From Xylogone sp. PMI_703 (Eukaryota > Ascomycota > Leotiomycetes), in assembly GCA_021399445.1 (NCBI GenBank), contig JAJTUQ010000006.1, positions 558,001-622,000 on the forward strand: a stretch of 64,000 nt of DNA. Direction: 5' to 3'. A program made the translations under genes and the position numbers. Shown here one piece after another: positions 10,864 to 22,390 of this stretch. Each line of letters begins with the position of its first letter. Position 1 is the stretch's first letter. The notes beneath the pieces are model-generated. The model saw only the letters and a list, made by a program, of their open reading frames with translations. It ran no database searches and was not told the origin of the DNA.

Positions 10864-12607
10864 TCAGTCTCTGCTCCAACCCGGGTCACCACTGCGCTGT
10901 CTGAGCTCCTTACCTGGCCACATAAGTACACCTATCGTGAAAGGAAAGAATAACACAATTAATGCAGCAAAAATGCCAAACGCTGCACTGCCCTTAACTT
11001 CTGCTAACATAGGCTGAACAAAAAATGGTGCCGTATATGACATGAGATTTCGAGCTAGATTGAAAACCAAAGTAGCTTCTAAACCCTGTCGTGGGTATGA
11101 TTCTAGGAGGTAAGTTTGGCTTTTGCAAGCCAGCATAACAAAGCCCTAATCAATGATGGATGGAAGACCTTACATAACAGTAGTTCCTATCTCGATCCCA
11201 AAGATATATATACCCTGGCCAACGAGTGGGGTGACCCAACTCTTTCCAAACTGAATAGAAACACCAAACATAATGAGACCAGCGGGAGCAGCGATAAGAG
11301 CTGGGCAATAGCGTTTAATCTCAATTCTGGCTGCCATTCATTTCCTTGTGTCAAAGTTCTCTTTGCAATGAAGTCGATAACTGGACCGGCATATGCCTCT
11401 CCAATTACAGCACCTATCAGACCTGAGAAAGCAGAAAGACCAACATCAAGAGTAGAAAAGTTATAAGGTGCAGGTTCGAAGAGTAATGGAATCTGGGAGG
11501 TAATACCAACGTGCATCATGTACGCTACACCACACCAGAAAGATGCAAGAACCACGACTGGGAATTTGAACATCACGAGCGGCCTTGTGGTTATGAATAT
11601 GATACTGTGTTTCTTACCTTCGTCACGTTTAGGAACGCGGATGCCGTATCGAGACCATAACGTGGTCTTAGTTGGTGTCGTGGTCGAGACTGTTGAACTG
11701 CGTATATAGATGGTTTCAGGCACGAAGAAAATCTAGGCCACGAATCCTGCTCCAATGAGAATGAGAAACACCCATTAAGACCATCTCCAACGAAGGGATT
11801 TGTTGTTGATAATAGATTCCCCTATAATACCATCTGCGAAAGGCGCTACGACAATAGCGAGTGTTAATATACCAATCTTTTTCCCTTTCTCGCGATGGAA
11901 AAACTATGTGCATGTTAGAGATATATCACTTTTTTTCTTCTTTTTTAAAGGATAAAACATGTACAATATCCCCAATGCTGGCTGGACCTAGACACCAAAA
12001 TGCGGAACCACCAAGCCCTAGGATCACACGCCCAGCCATGCATACTCCATATGAGTTCGCAGAAGCTGCAACAGTCGTCCCGATAATAGCAATGGTATTA
12101 CTTATCAATATAACAGGTCGCCGACCAATGAAATGGCTCATAGGACTCCATAGAAATGGTCCAATCCCATATAATGCCACGGGAGTACTGCCTAAGTACA
12201 CAGCCGTGGATTTCTCTACGTTAAATTGTTCGGCTAGTTCAATTGTGGCACTAAGGCAGTAACTGCCATGTAGCAGACGAAAGCGAGGTAGGAAATAGTT
12301 GCCGTCACCATATGTTTTCGATACGACGACCTAGGACGATGATATGCTTGAGCATCAGTCCTAGATGATAGCGGCTCTTATATGTATATACTAATTTAAC
12401 GGATCATTTGGGTCATCAGATGGCTGTGGCATTAAAATGATGCCATTCCTCGTCTTGAGATTCAGAACAGAAGGGTCACCTCTATCAGAGGAGTCCTTCC
12501 ATTGCACCAAATCTTATCATGACGTAGTTAAACACAACTTTTTTGACCTCTCAAGGAAATGAGGGGTAACAATAAAAAGCTTACCTACCCGTTTCTAGCT
12601 TCTCCAT
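10864..12607 (-). pseudogene. MFS drug/polyamine-type transporter, inactivated
   Basis: The conserved start is ATG 12607 with a 19-nt exon, then DLVQWKDS..LKTRNGIILMPQPSDDPNDPLN, then membrane segments (YLAFVCYMAVTAL, GIGPFLWSPMSHFIGRRPV, GRVILGLGGSAFWCLGPASIGDI) and a PGDPGWSRD-like C-terminus (SGDPGWSRD). Three nonsense codons lie in the ancestral frame. One is a TAG split over the intron 12331-12391, where family members have Trp. The others are a TAA at 11775-11777 and a TAG at 11733-11735. Frame changes occur near 12250 and near 11310. All three stops fit C:G to T:A transitions. The family exports drugs or polyamines across the plasma membrane. An intact relative of this broad type lies at 37112-39254. 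Confidence 0.85.
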
Positions 12608-13247
12608 CTTGAACGCTCTTCTTGAGCCGTGAATTTGCCAATATGGAGATCTTGACTGATATGTTGAGTGATTGGCAATCTAGAGAGAACATTTCGACAA
12701 TTGGCTCCCGTCGGGGTCCAGCTTTTCCTATTTAAAATTGTGACCTCAGTGACACGTGCTTGGTTCATTTACCCTTAAGCCGATACTGGCTTATATTGAT
12801 GTGCATCGTAAGACAAAAGAAGTTGCAGTCAGAGGGTTGTAATGAGGGGCTTTCCCTGGTTTATGAGGGGTATATCCTGGCTTTGCGGAGACAGGAATGG
12901 GGAAAGGGGGGTTGATAGGAAGCGAAGACCATGGCGGATGCGGGTTACTGCAGTGTTACAATATGTCTGGCATTGGGTCCAAGTTAAAGAGCAATTGACT
13001 TTGATGATTGAAAACAGCGTCGAATTGTCCTTTTTCCGAAATGTCGAGCTTCCTCATTCAAACTCTTCGATAGTACACAATCTGCTCGAAAACCCCTTTA
13101 GTGTGTAATATAGATTCCGTACGCCATATATATTCCATAATACCAGTCCGAATAGAATAGAATATACTCAGAATTGAATGTTACAGAATGAACACTCTAG
13201 ATAATATTTGCATCGAAGAGAAATTATCTCAAAACAAGCTGAGAAAT
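12608..13247. other. intergenic, no gene recognised
   Basis: About 640 nt between two minus-strand pseudogenes. It would have held the promoter of the dead MFS gene and the terminator of the dead monooxygenase. Nothing else is recognised. Confidence 0.6.
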
Positions 13248-14585
13248 TTATCTATGAGCCTTGAAGCCATTGGCCATACCTTCAAAGAAGTTCACTCCAG
13301 AATTATCCAAAACTTCAGCGTCATGACTGAAGAGCCAGTTCCTTCGATCCTCAGAACCCCAGAACAGAGGATTTTCATCAGCGTTCTTTACCATTTTCCG
13401 ATCTCGTTCCCTTTGCTCCTCCCCATCCTCAACATGCAGAATGTATTGATGCTCCCGAGCTTTTGCTTGCACCAAGGACGCTCTCGGAAAACGAATATCC
13501 TGATACCTGTTCAGAGCAGTCTTCAGATTATCTTCATGGGCAAGGCACTGCCGCAACGCTGCAGCGTCTTCAAACGCCTGAGCTGCGCCTTGAGCCAAGT
13601 ACGGAAGCATTGGGTGACAGGAATCACCGAGGAGACATGCTTTGCCAGGTGGATGGACCCAGCGCGTAAGTGTTGGTAGATCGCATAATCGCCACTTCAT
13701 GAAATCTCTTGTGAGTTTGCAGAGCTTTTGAACCCTTGGTTCCCATGTTGAGAATCGTTCACAAAGTTCTGTATTATTACCCTTGACAACCCAAACTTCA
13801 TCTAAAGTTTCATTAAGTGACTTGGCACAGACGACGACATTATACAAATCCCCGTTGCGGATAGGATACCCAACCAAATGAACGTCTGGACCGCACCATG
13901 AGGTCGTACAAGGCTTGGTTATCAGATCCGCTAACTCTGAGTCTTTCAACAAGTTTTCACCAGGGATGAGAATGCGGTATGCAACATCGCCTGTATATCT
14001 CGGAATATCGGGTTGGCCCGTAAGTAGAGGTCGAGTAATGGACTTGATGCCATCGGCACCAATTATTAGATCTGCCTTCCATACGACTCCATCTTGAGTT
14101 GTAGCGCTAGGAGCATCAAAATCGTACGCAATAACCCTTTTATCTTTGTAAATCTCCACTCAGGATTTCCTAACGACTTCAAGAAGGGCTTTGTGCAGAT
14201 CTGCTCGGTGGACGAGATAGTATGGAGCTCCATGTTTCTCTACGATATTATCAAATGGGACAGTAGCTATGGTCGATCCATCAGCCCAGCGGACGAAGTG
14301 ATACCTCTGAGAGACAGACTTCTTCATCTTCTCAAGGTCTACCCCCTATCTTAAGAGTAAGCGGGAGCTGTTTGGTGGTAATCTGATTCCTGCACCAGCC
14401 TCAAGAATTATTAACGTTCAAGTTTATAGCAGGAACATTATTGTTTGATTTACCTCTGCAAACTCAGGTGCGGAATCAATGATTGTGACTTTGTGGCCAT
14501 CAGTTTGGAGGGCTAGGCCTGCCGCAAGCCCGCCGAGACCGGCACCAATAATGAATATTTCTCGTGGATGAACTGCACAAGGCAT
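13248..14585 (-). pseudogene. FAD-dependent monooxygenase (salicylate hydroxylase-like), two nonsense codons
   Basis: Exon 1 (14585-14454) encodes the FAD motif FIIGAGLGGLAAGLAL. After a 54-nt intron (14400-14453) one continuous frame runs 14399-13248 with AGAGIRLPPNSSR, YYLVHRADLHKALLE, the DG motif LIIGADGIKS and the GD motif ACLLGDSCHPMLPYLAQGAAQAFEDA. The total is 427 codons, full length for the family. The frame is broken by TAG at 14346-14348 (family position normally Trp, RWG) and TGA at 14160-14162 (would be CGA Arg). No indel is needed, so this looks like a recent inactivation, or a gene where reads should be checked. In working form it would hydroxylate an aromatic substrate with NAD(P)H and O2. 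Confidence 0.85.
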
Positions 14586-16171
14586 TTTTGTGTGCTTGGA
14601 TAAGTGTGCAATGTGGATAGTTAAGTGCGATATTGAGCTTGGCGAAAGATGCTGGGTGAAGGAATAAATCGCTTCCTGTGGGCATCTATGTATGATTAGG
14701 ATAAGCGTAAATGTTACTTTAAGGATTTGTTTGATAGAAGCAAAGCTACGGCGGCTCATTGAGAGGTAGAGCCCATCCTACCCCTCTCTCAATCCGAAGC
14801 TGCCTCACTGTAACCAAGCAAAGGATACATGTTCCATGTGGCGGATGTGTGATCCGGATATTCTTATCGCAAAGCGAAGAGTAATAAGGAGAACCCACTA
14901 GGAAACCCACGTCCGCCAACCCGCACCAATCCCACTTTCCCGCGCCCGCGGATCTGCGATCAATCACCCGTACCCGCAACTACTGTTTAGTTTTCACGCC
15001 ACATAAGCACTCTACGTATCGCAAGTCTTCAGATGATGTGGGCAGCTTGATAGAGATAGAAGAGTACTTCATAAAGTAGGCGCCATCAATAATGGAAGCT
15101 TACGGCGCTTTGCTATAGGCGCACTACTTTCGAGCCTTGGGGCAAAGGTAATATTACTTGGGAGATAAACGGATTCACATATCCGGAATTTGCTGAACTT
15201 TCTAAACTCTAATACTTAACGATTCCTTCCCGAACTTACTATATCTTTACAGCACCCGGATGAAAATACAATTGCTGTAGAATTATCTCAAGTCAGAGCC
15301 GTATTATACTACAAACATAAATCGAATCGTGTTTTCCAGTGTAACTAGGATTCAAGACTATGATATGTTAACGATCTTGGTACAAACTTGCGGACCATGA
15401 GCCCAGCTGAGGTTAGAGTACTGTTACTGTTATATTTGGTTCATTCACAGGGTGGGCTAGGGCCTATGATGCTGTACCAAACGACCGGAGTAGAATAAAA
15501 TGATCATGGGTCGAGTTGTCCAATATTTAGTGATTAGAAACTCGGGCTTAGATTCTTTCTTTTGCACGAGGTCGAAGGCATCCCTCGCTGACGCATTTGT
15601 TACCAAGACTCGTCCTGCGAGACATGTAACGAGAGACCACCTCAAATCCCTGAGGCTGAGAAAATATCCTCTTCATTTTCTGCAAAAAGTGAATTTTTCT
15701 GTTCCGGCTACTATCATAATAATATTTTCTGATTTTGACTCTGTGATCAAAGGTTATCATAGTTCGGTCCCCAAAATTTTATTGCTTACAGCGGCAACTC
15801 TCGTCAAGAAAGTTCTGAAAGTTTCTTCTGTCGATTTGGCCAATCAGCTTCGCGACCAGGGTATGTGTTGGCAACTCGGTGAGAGCCTGCATCGCGACTT
15901 TCTTCTCTCATAATTGCTATGGCAATATGCCTTGTATTGTAGCTGTTTAGCTTCATGCTCCCTTAACATCCGTTTTAACACGCCTTATATATAACTTAAT
16001 CACATCTAGAACTCCAGCCTTGCAGCCGCGAGGCTTTCCGAGTGTATGCATTCCAACTTCCTAGGCCAAGATTGTTCGAGGCTGGCGGTATATCGCTGTT
16101 CGACGACCCCGACCAAGTGTTAAGAATCCTGACGGCAGCCACATACCCACCTAGCTATCCAGATTCCAACA
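14586..16171. promoter_or_regulatory. intergenic between divergent monooxygenase pseudogene and NLR gene
   Basis: About 1.6 kb with no convincing gene. A 137-codon frame at 15500-15913 has no motif and an unnatural composition. The part nearest 16171 is expected to hold the NLR promoter. Confidence 0.55.
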
Positions 16172-19100
16172 ATGTCTATACGGATCAAGAGACGACGCCC
16201 AGACTACAGCGCGTACACAGTCGCTATTATATGTCCTCTAGAGGAGGAGATGAGTGCGGTGCGATATATGCTCGATGAAGAACACGAGTTCACTTCACCA
16301 CAAAAGCGTGATAGAGTTTGTTATGTTCTGGGCCAGCTTAGTGGGCACAACGTTGTTATTGCTGCTTTCCCTGAAGGTTCCCAAGGAACTACCATTGCAA
16401 CGAATATGGCATCCGATTTGCACGAGATGTTTCCATCAATCGGGCTACGTCTTTTAGTTGGGATTGGGGGAGGAGTACCGAGTGAGAAAAACGACATTCG
16501 TCTTGGTGATATAGTTGTGAGTGCGCCGTCAGGTACATCAGGTGGCGTTATACAACATGACATGGGAAAGCAAACGCCAGGGAAGTTCGAAATGAAGGGA
16601 TATCTGGATTCGGTACCGAAGGAATGGAGAAATATCATAGTCAATATAAAATCCGACCACCGAGCGAAACCGAGTCGAGTTGCCGAATTCGTGTCAGCGA
16701 TGGTACAAAAACATCCGAAAATGAAGAAATATCAAAGGCCACTAATAGCGGAGGATGTCCTGTTTGAATCAAGTTATTCACATAACGAAGGAGAAAAAAC
16801 GTGTATACACTGTGACAGGAATAGAACTATTACTCGCGCGCCGAGAATAGAAACGCTCGAGGAACCGGCTATATTCTATGGGACGATTGCTTCTGGAAAT
16901 CAAGTTGTAAAAGATGCTATAGAGCGAGATAGCATTAGCAAGCAGTGTGGTGGGGCTTTATGTATTGAAATGGAAGCAGCCGGTCTCATGGATAAGTTTC
17001 CATGTATTGTGATTCGAGGGATTTCAGATTATGCCGATTCGCATAAGAATGATGATTGGAGGTATTATGCTGCTGCAGTTGCAGCCGGATATGCCAAAGA
17101 GATACTTTCGTACATGCCAGTAATTAATGGTATGTTATCATTTCAGCCACATCAGCGAGTACATGTTTATAAAGTGACTCGTTAAACAATCATTGAATAT
17201 ACTACTAACATGGTGAAAGTAGACTCGCAAAGCAATGTTCTACAACATAGAGGTATGGTTGATAATCCTGGCATGCTCAGATTCTCCGTTGACAAAATTT
17301 CTTATAGAGCATGATATTTCCGATGATGATAAGAAGTGTCTTAGGGACTTATACGTAACAGACTGCTACCATGACAAGAAGCGGATTCAGACGGATAGAG
17401 GAGGATTATATTATGATGCATATAGCTGGATTCTTGAACATTCAGACTTCCAACGATGGCGAAATGATCCACAAACCCGTGCACTCTGGATATCAGGTGA
17501 CCCAGGAAAAGGGAAGACCATGTTACTTTGCGGGATTATTGACGAACTCGAGAAAGTAAAATCGGAATTAAAATTAAACCACACAAGTATAGCTTACTTC
17601 TTCTGTCAAGCTACTGATAATCGGATCAATAGTGCAACGTCGATATTACGGGGCTTAATTTACATGCTTGCTGATGAAAATCCGAGTTTGATCTCTCATA
17701 TTCGTGCGAAATATGATACTGTGGGCAAACAGCTTTTCGAGAATCCCAACACGCAAGTTGTTTTAACTGAAATCCTCACCAACATGTTGCTGGATTCACG
17801 GTTGGGCGAAGTTTGCCTGCTTATTGATGGACTTGATGAATGCAAGACGGGCTTGGGCGCATTTCTTGATTATCTTGTTGGGATATATCCTTCTTTGCCG
17901 CATGTTAAATGGATCTTATCTTCTCGCAATATTCCGAGAATTGAAGAGAAACTTGAACATGCCCAGATGCAATTGAAGCTATCCCTTGAGTCGAATTCGG
18001 ACGTCATTTCTAATTCAGTCAAATGTTACATTCAGCGCGAACTTGAAGACTTGGCAAGGCGTAAAAGATATGGGAAAGGCACGCAAGATGCCGTTCGAGA
18101 GCATCTTCTATCTAATGCAAATAATACATTTTTATGGGTAGCATTGATTTGTCAAACCCTTCAGAGAATACCAAGCTATACGACCATTGAAAGCCTGAAG
18201 AAATTCCCTCCGGGTTTGGATGCTGTGTATGATCAGATGATGAAGGAATTGACCAGCATAGAAGATGGTGGACTGTATACACAGGTGCTTGCTGTTATGT
18301 CTACCACATATCGACCAATTACGCTGAGTGAGCTAGCGGTTTTGATTGAAGCATCAGTAGATCTTGATGATATTGAATCAATAAGGGAAATTGTGAGATG
18401 GTGCGGCTCATTCCTGACTATTCAGGACAACACAGTTTATTTCATCCATCAGTCTGCGAAAGAATTTTTAATTGAGATGAAATTTAAAGAAATATTCCCA
18501 TCTGGGAAAGAGAATTCGCATTATTCGATTTTCTGCAAATCGTTTAGCGTTCTTCACAGGACGCTTCGGCGCGATATATACGGCTTACGCAACCCCGGAA
18601 TCCATATTGACAACATCAGACTGCCCAATCCGGATCCATTAGCTCGGATAAGATACTCAAGTGTATACTTTATTGACCATTTATGTGATGTAGACCCGAG
18701 CAAGAACACAAAATACTGGGTTGATATGAAATCCGGAGGAAAAGTGGACGAGTTCCTCCGAACGAAGTTCCTCTATTGGCTTGAGGATCTCAGCCTTCAC
18801 CGAAACAGAGCGGTGGGGGTTTTGTCAATGATCAAATTAGAGAAGCTTCTTAAGGTTTGTCCTAGTCTTCCTATACTGTAACATAAATCTTGAAAACTCA
18901 GCTGAATCACTTCAGGAAAAAGTAGCGGATCAGGCATTGATTGCATTGGTCCACGATGCCCGTCGGTTTATTCAATATTACAGGGAGATGATAGAAAATA
19001 ATCCCCTCCAGATATACGTTTCGGGGCTTGTGTTGAGCCCGGAGCGTTGCCTGATACGAGAATCATTCAAACACGAATATCCGGACTGGATTCTAACCAG

Positions 19101-21038
19101 GCCAAGCATGAAGAGTTCCTGGAGTCCGTGCTTGCATGAACTTGAACTGCCCGGATATGGCGATTCCTATATGGCTTTCTCACACAATAATAAATATCTA
19201 GCGACGGGGAATAGGCTTGTCAAGGTGTGGGACGCAGTTACTGGGGAGTGTACCCAGACCTTTGGCTTGGGGGAACATCAAGAAGGCTATGCTATGTCGA
19301 TTGCCTTCTCAAGCTGTGATGGTTATCTCGTGTCGTGCTGGAGTGACGGTACTGTAAATACGCGGAGTATGCAAACCAAAGAACTGGTAAGTCTCAATTT
19401 TAATGCAAAGTATAGTGACGGCTTCGAGGGTATCCTGTCGCCAGATGGAACGCGTTTAGTATCACTCTCGGAAAAAATTATAGTGCAGGTGTGGGATGTG
19501 GGTAGCGGCAATTGTGTGCGTACATTTGGCACGTCTGAGAGGCGTGAGTGGGGTACTCCTCTATCGCGGCTATATCACAAGATGGGAAATCTATTATTGT
19601 GGAATTAAACGACTTAAACGAGTCAAACTGGGAGTTGTTCGGCACATCCGAGATTGGCGTTTGGGATACGGAGACAGGAGAATGTCGATGCCAGCACCAA
19701 GTCGACAATTATTGGATCAGGGCTGCTTTGTCCCACGACGGCAAGTATCTCGCATTCACAACTGGAGATACAAGTGACGTCACCATCTGGGATACAGCGA
19801 GCAACTCCTGCCTGAAGACATTATTTTGTGATGATGACGTCGTCTGCATGGCTTTCTCGGTTGATGGGACGCAGCTTGCGATGGGATTGGACAATCCAGC
19901 CATCATCAAGATTTACGATATTGATGGTAATAGTCCTCCACGCATCTTCGACTGCGATGGAAATCAAGTTCGCTCACTCATTTTCTCGTACGGCAGCCAA
20001 TATCTTGCATCTCTGTCGGAGTATGGCCACACGGCAAGAATATGGGCGACAGATCTCCACCAACAGCCCCAGGATCTCCAATATAACCATTTCTCAATTT
20101 ACAGGATTGCTCTCGTCAGTGGCAACAGCCTCCTCCTAGCTCTATCAGTTGAGAAAGGTGCAAAGATATGGTATGTAGCCAAAGAGAAGCTCGACACTAC
20201 TGAGCTTCGTAATATGGAGTACGAAGCTCACACAGGGTGTGGGGAACTGGATTTGGTAGATGCGTATAAGAGATTGCATAAGCTGCTATGGGATGTGAGG
20301 GAGCGCCACCCATTCTACGACTTGAGGACAATCGGCCGCTCCATTAACGAGGGACCAGCCAACGATATATCCATTGGCGCTACACTAGACCCGAGAATTG
20401 ACGACATGCTCAAGACAATCAACACTGCCTGCTATGACCTAGTCACCACATCGTCCAACGGCACATATCTCGCTGGGCTATGGTGTGAAGATAGGAGGGT
20501 GGAACTCTGGAATGCGGAGGTCCCGCAGCATGTCTGGACACGGGAGCTTGGGGGTGAACGGGAATATTATGGTGTCTCCTTTTACGTAATGACATTCTCA
20601 CATGATGGAAGATACCTAGCTGTAGCATCAGATCAAATCCAAATCTGGGACGTCAAATCTGGCGAATGCCGTTATATTTCCGAGCAATTACCTGGGGGCT
20701 GGTTTGGCTATATCTCATTTGACGTTACAAGCTCATACATTTATACTGATTTTGGCGCCATTGCTTTTGATAAGGCATCTTCGGACATACCGTCAGACCC
20801 AACCCCGTTAATTTTTCAGGGGTATGGTGTAAGTTTGGATAAAAAGTGGATCACGTGGAATTCGCACAATCTGTTGAGACTCCCTCCCGAGTACCGTCCA
20901 GAGCACTCTGTCACAGGGCCATCAACTGTCGCACTAGCTTGTGCATCAGATCGGGTTTTAATCTTTAACTTCCCAGATTCAATTGACACGCTTTTTGTGG
21001 ACAATTTGGTAAAAGCAGGAGAACTGGAACAAGAATAG
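16172..21038 (+). CDS. NLR-type protein: nucleoside-phosphorylase-like - NACHT - WD40, one frame break
   Basis: Exon 1 (16172-17129) is a PNP/UDP-phosphorylase-like domain: YTVAIICPLEEEMSAVRYML, RLLVGIGGGVPSE, then the product-site region CIEMEAAGLMDKFPCIVIRG. An intron at 17130-17280 leads to DDDKKCLRDLYVTD and a NACHT domain with Walker A ISGDPGKGKT and Walker B CLLIDGLDEC. A second intron (18855-18915) joins a C-terminal array of WD-type blades ending VKVWDAVTGEC, VQVWDVGSGNC, GVWDTETGEC, TIWDTASNSC and IQIWDVKSGEC. One base appears to be missing in a G-run at 19550-19553, switching the frame in the middle of the array; both sides are otherwise clean. Fungal proteins of this layout are candidate non-self receptors: the repeats sense, NACHT oligomerises, the phosphorylase-like domain acts as effector. 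The gene may be a recent pseudogene or the break a base-calling error. Confidence 0.85.
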
Positions 21039-22390
21039 GAGTATTATTATCTATGATACTGCATAATGGATGAGGATGCTAAGAGTTGAGAATTTAGTTC
21101 CTTATTGTAAGATGAACCAACTACCACCTAGTCCCAAATGATACCATTTTGTAAATGAATACAATGCAATACTATAAATTATAAGTAGAATCACCAACCT
21201 GTGCCTAACTCGTCATTACTACTTATCCTCCATGGTTTCATTGATAATCCTGCAATATATAAGAAGCTAGATAGAGATCAGCTAGAAGACATAGTCGAAC
21301 ATACTTATGTTCGATTTTGTACGTACTGTACAAAGTGACGGGAGTCTGACTAGCTCACTTCATTGTAACTACGATAGATGTAGATAAACACATTTAGCCT
21401 GCTAACTGAAATTGAGCTGACGTTGTCTAGCGACGCTGATTGGACAGAATCTACCTAATCATCAGCGAGAGAGTAAGGGAGCCAACGATTATGCATAACT
21501 TGCATAATTGCAACCCCTTCCGTAAGTGGTACCATTTCCTCAGGAGAAGGGATAACAGATATTGCTCCTTCAGAATCAAACTTGCATACGGGGGTAGGGC
21601 GGTTAAGGTATCAAAATAGAACCAACGACAGAGACTTCATATACGAGAATATGCAGGGACTCTCCCCATCCCAGGTAATGAGAATTGCCCTTCCGGTTGA
21701 GCAAGTGCAAATACTACTACATAATAGGTTCAAGTTATATCTAGATAATAAGCTGCTGACTAATGTTTTTGCATGGCAATATTAGCAAATTGCCTTCCTG
21801 ATGCTATTTGAATGCTTAATCGCTGTACCTTTGTACGTGCTAAAGTCTGACACGCACAGCTTACCGTGACGACGATACGCTACAGCACATTGCTTACTGA
21901 AGAAGTCTACTGGGCGAATTAGCTCATTCCTAGGGTTTCCCTATGCATGCAGGTGCGGGTTAAAGCGCCCGCAAAATAGGCACCCGAGGTACTGCAAATA
22001 CTCATACCGACCTCGAGCTAGAGAGACGATGCGTGGAGCTGTTAGTGTGTGTTGTCAGCACTAGATTTGGAATCTGTACCAATACGGTGGAATAATAGAA
22101 AAAGCGAGGAGGTTTAGTTCGAGACCAGTACATATGAGTATTTGTCGTAATCGAATCATATCTCTTCTGTCAGCTAGTGCTCACTATAGATATGCGTGCT
22201 GCGTACATTAAGTCATGGATACTTTTTTTTATAAAATGCCGGTCAGCTTTGAGACTTTAAGAAATAGAGTTGGATTTTAATGTCAAAACCACAAACTATT
22301 CAGTGAAGATATCTCTGCAAACTTCTTATTGCCAAAGTCTTTTCGTTTCTCAATACACTAGAGAGGTTATTATAACCGACCTCTCCAGCG
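21039..22390. other. intergenic, no gene recognised
   Basis: A 1.35-kb AT-rich spacer between two plus-strand genes. The only frames are short and motif-free. It should contain the NLR terminator and the GMC gene promoter; no clear TATA box was singled out. Confidence 0.6.

Noticed and set aside
13188..13679. 163-codon plus-strand frame
   Set aside because: It is antisense to the conserved C-terminal half of the FAD monooxygenase pseudogene and has no domain of its own.
15500..15913. 137-codon plus-strand frame between the monooxygenase pseudogene and the NLR gene
   Set aside because: No motif, unusual composition and no splice partner; overlapping minus frames are equally long.
19548..21038. 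Separate WD40 gene starting after the frame break
   Set aside because: The WD array is continuous on both sides and no promoter or good start lies there; it is the C-terminal part of the NLR gene.
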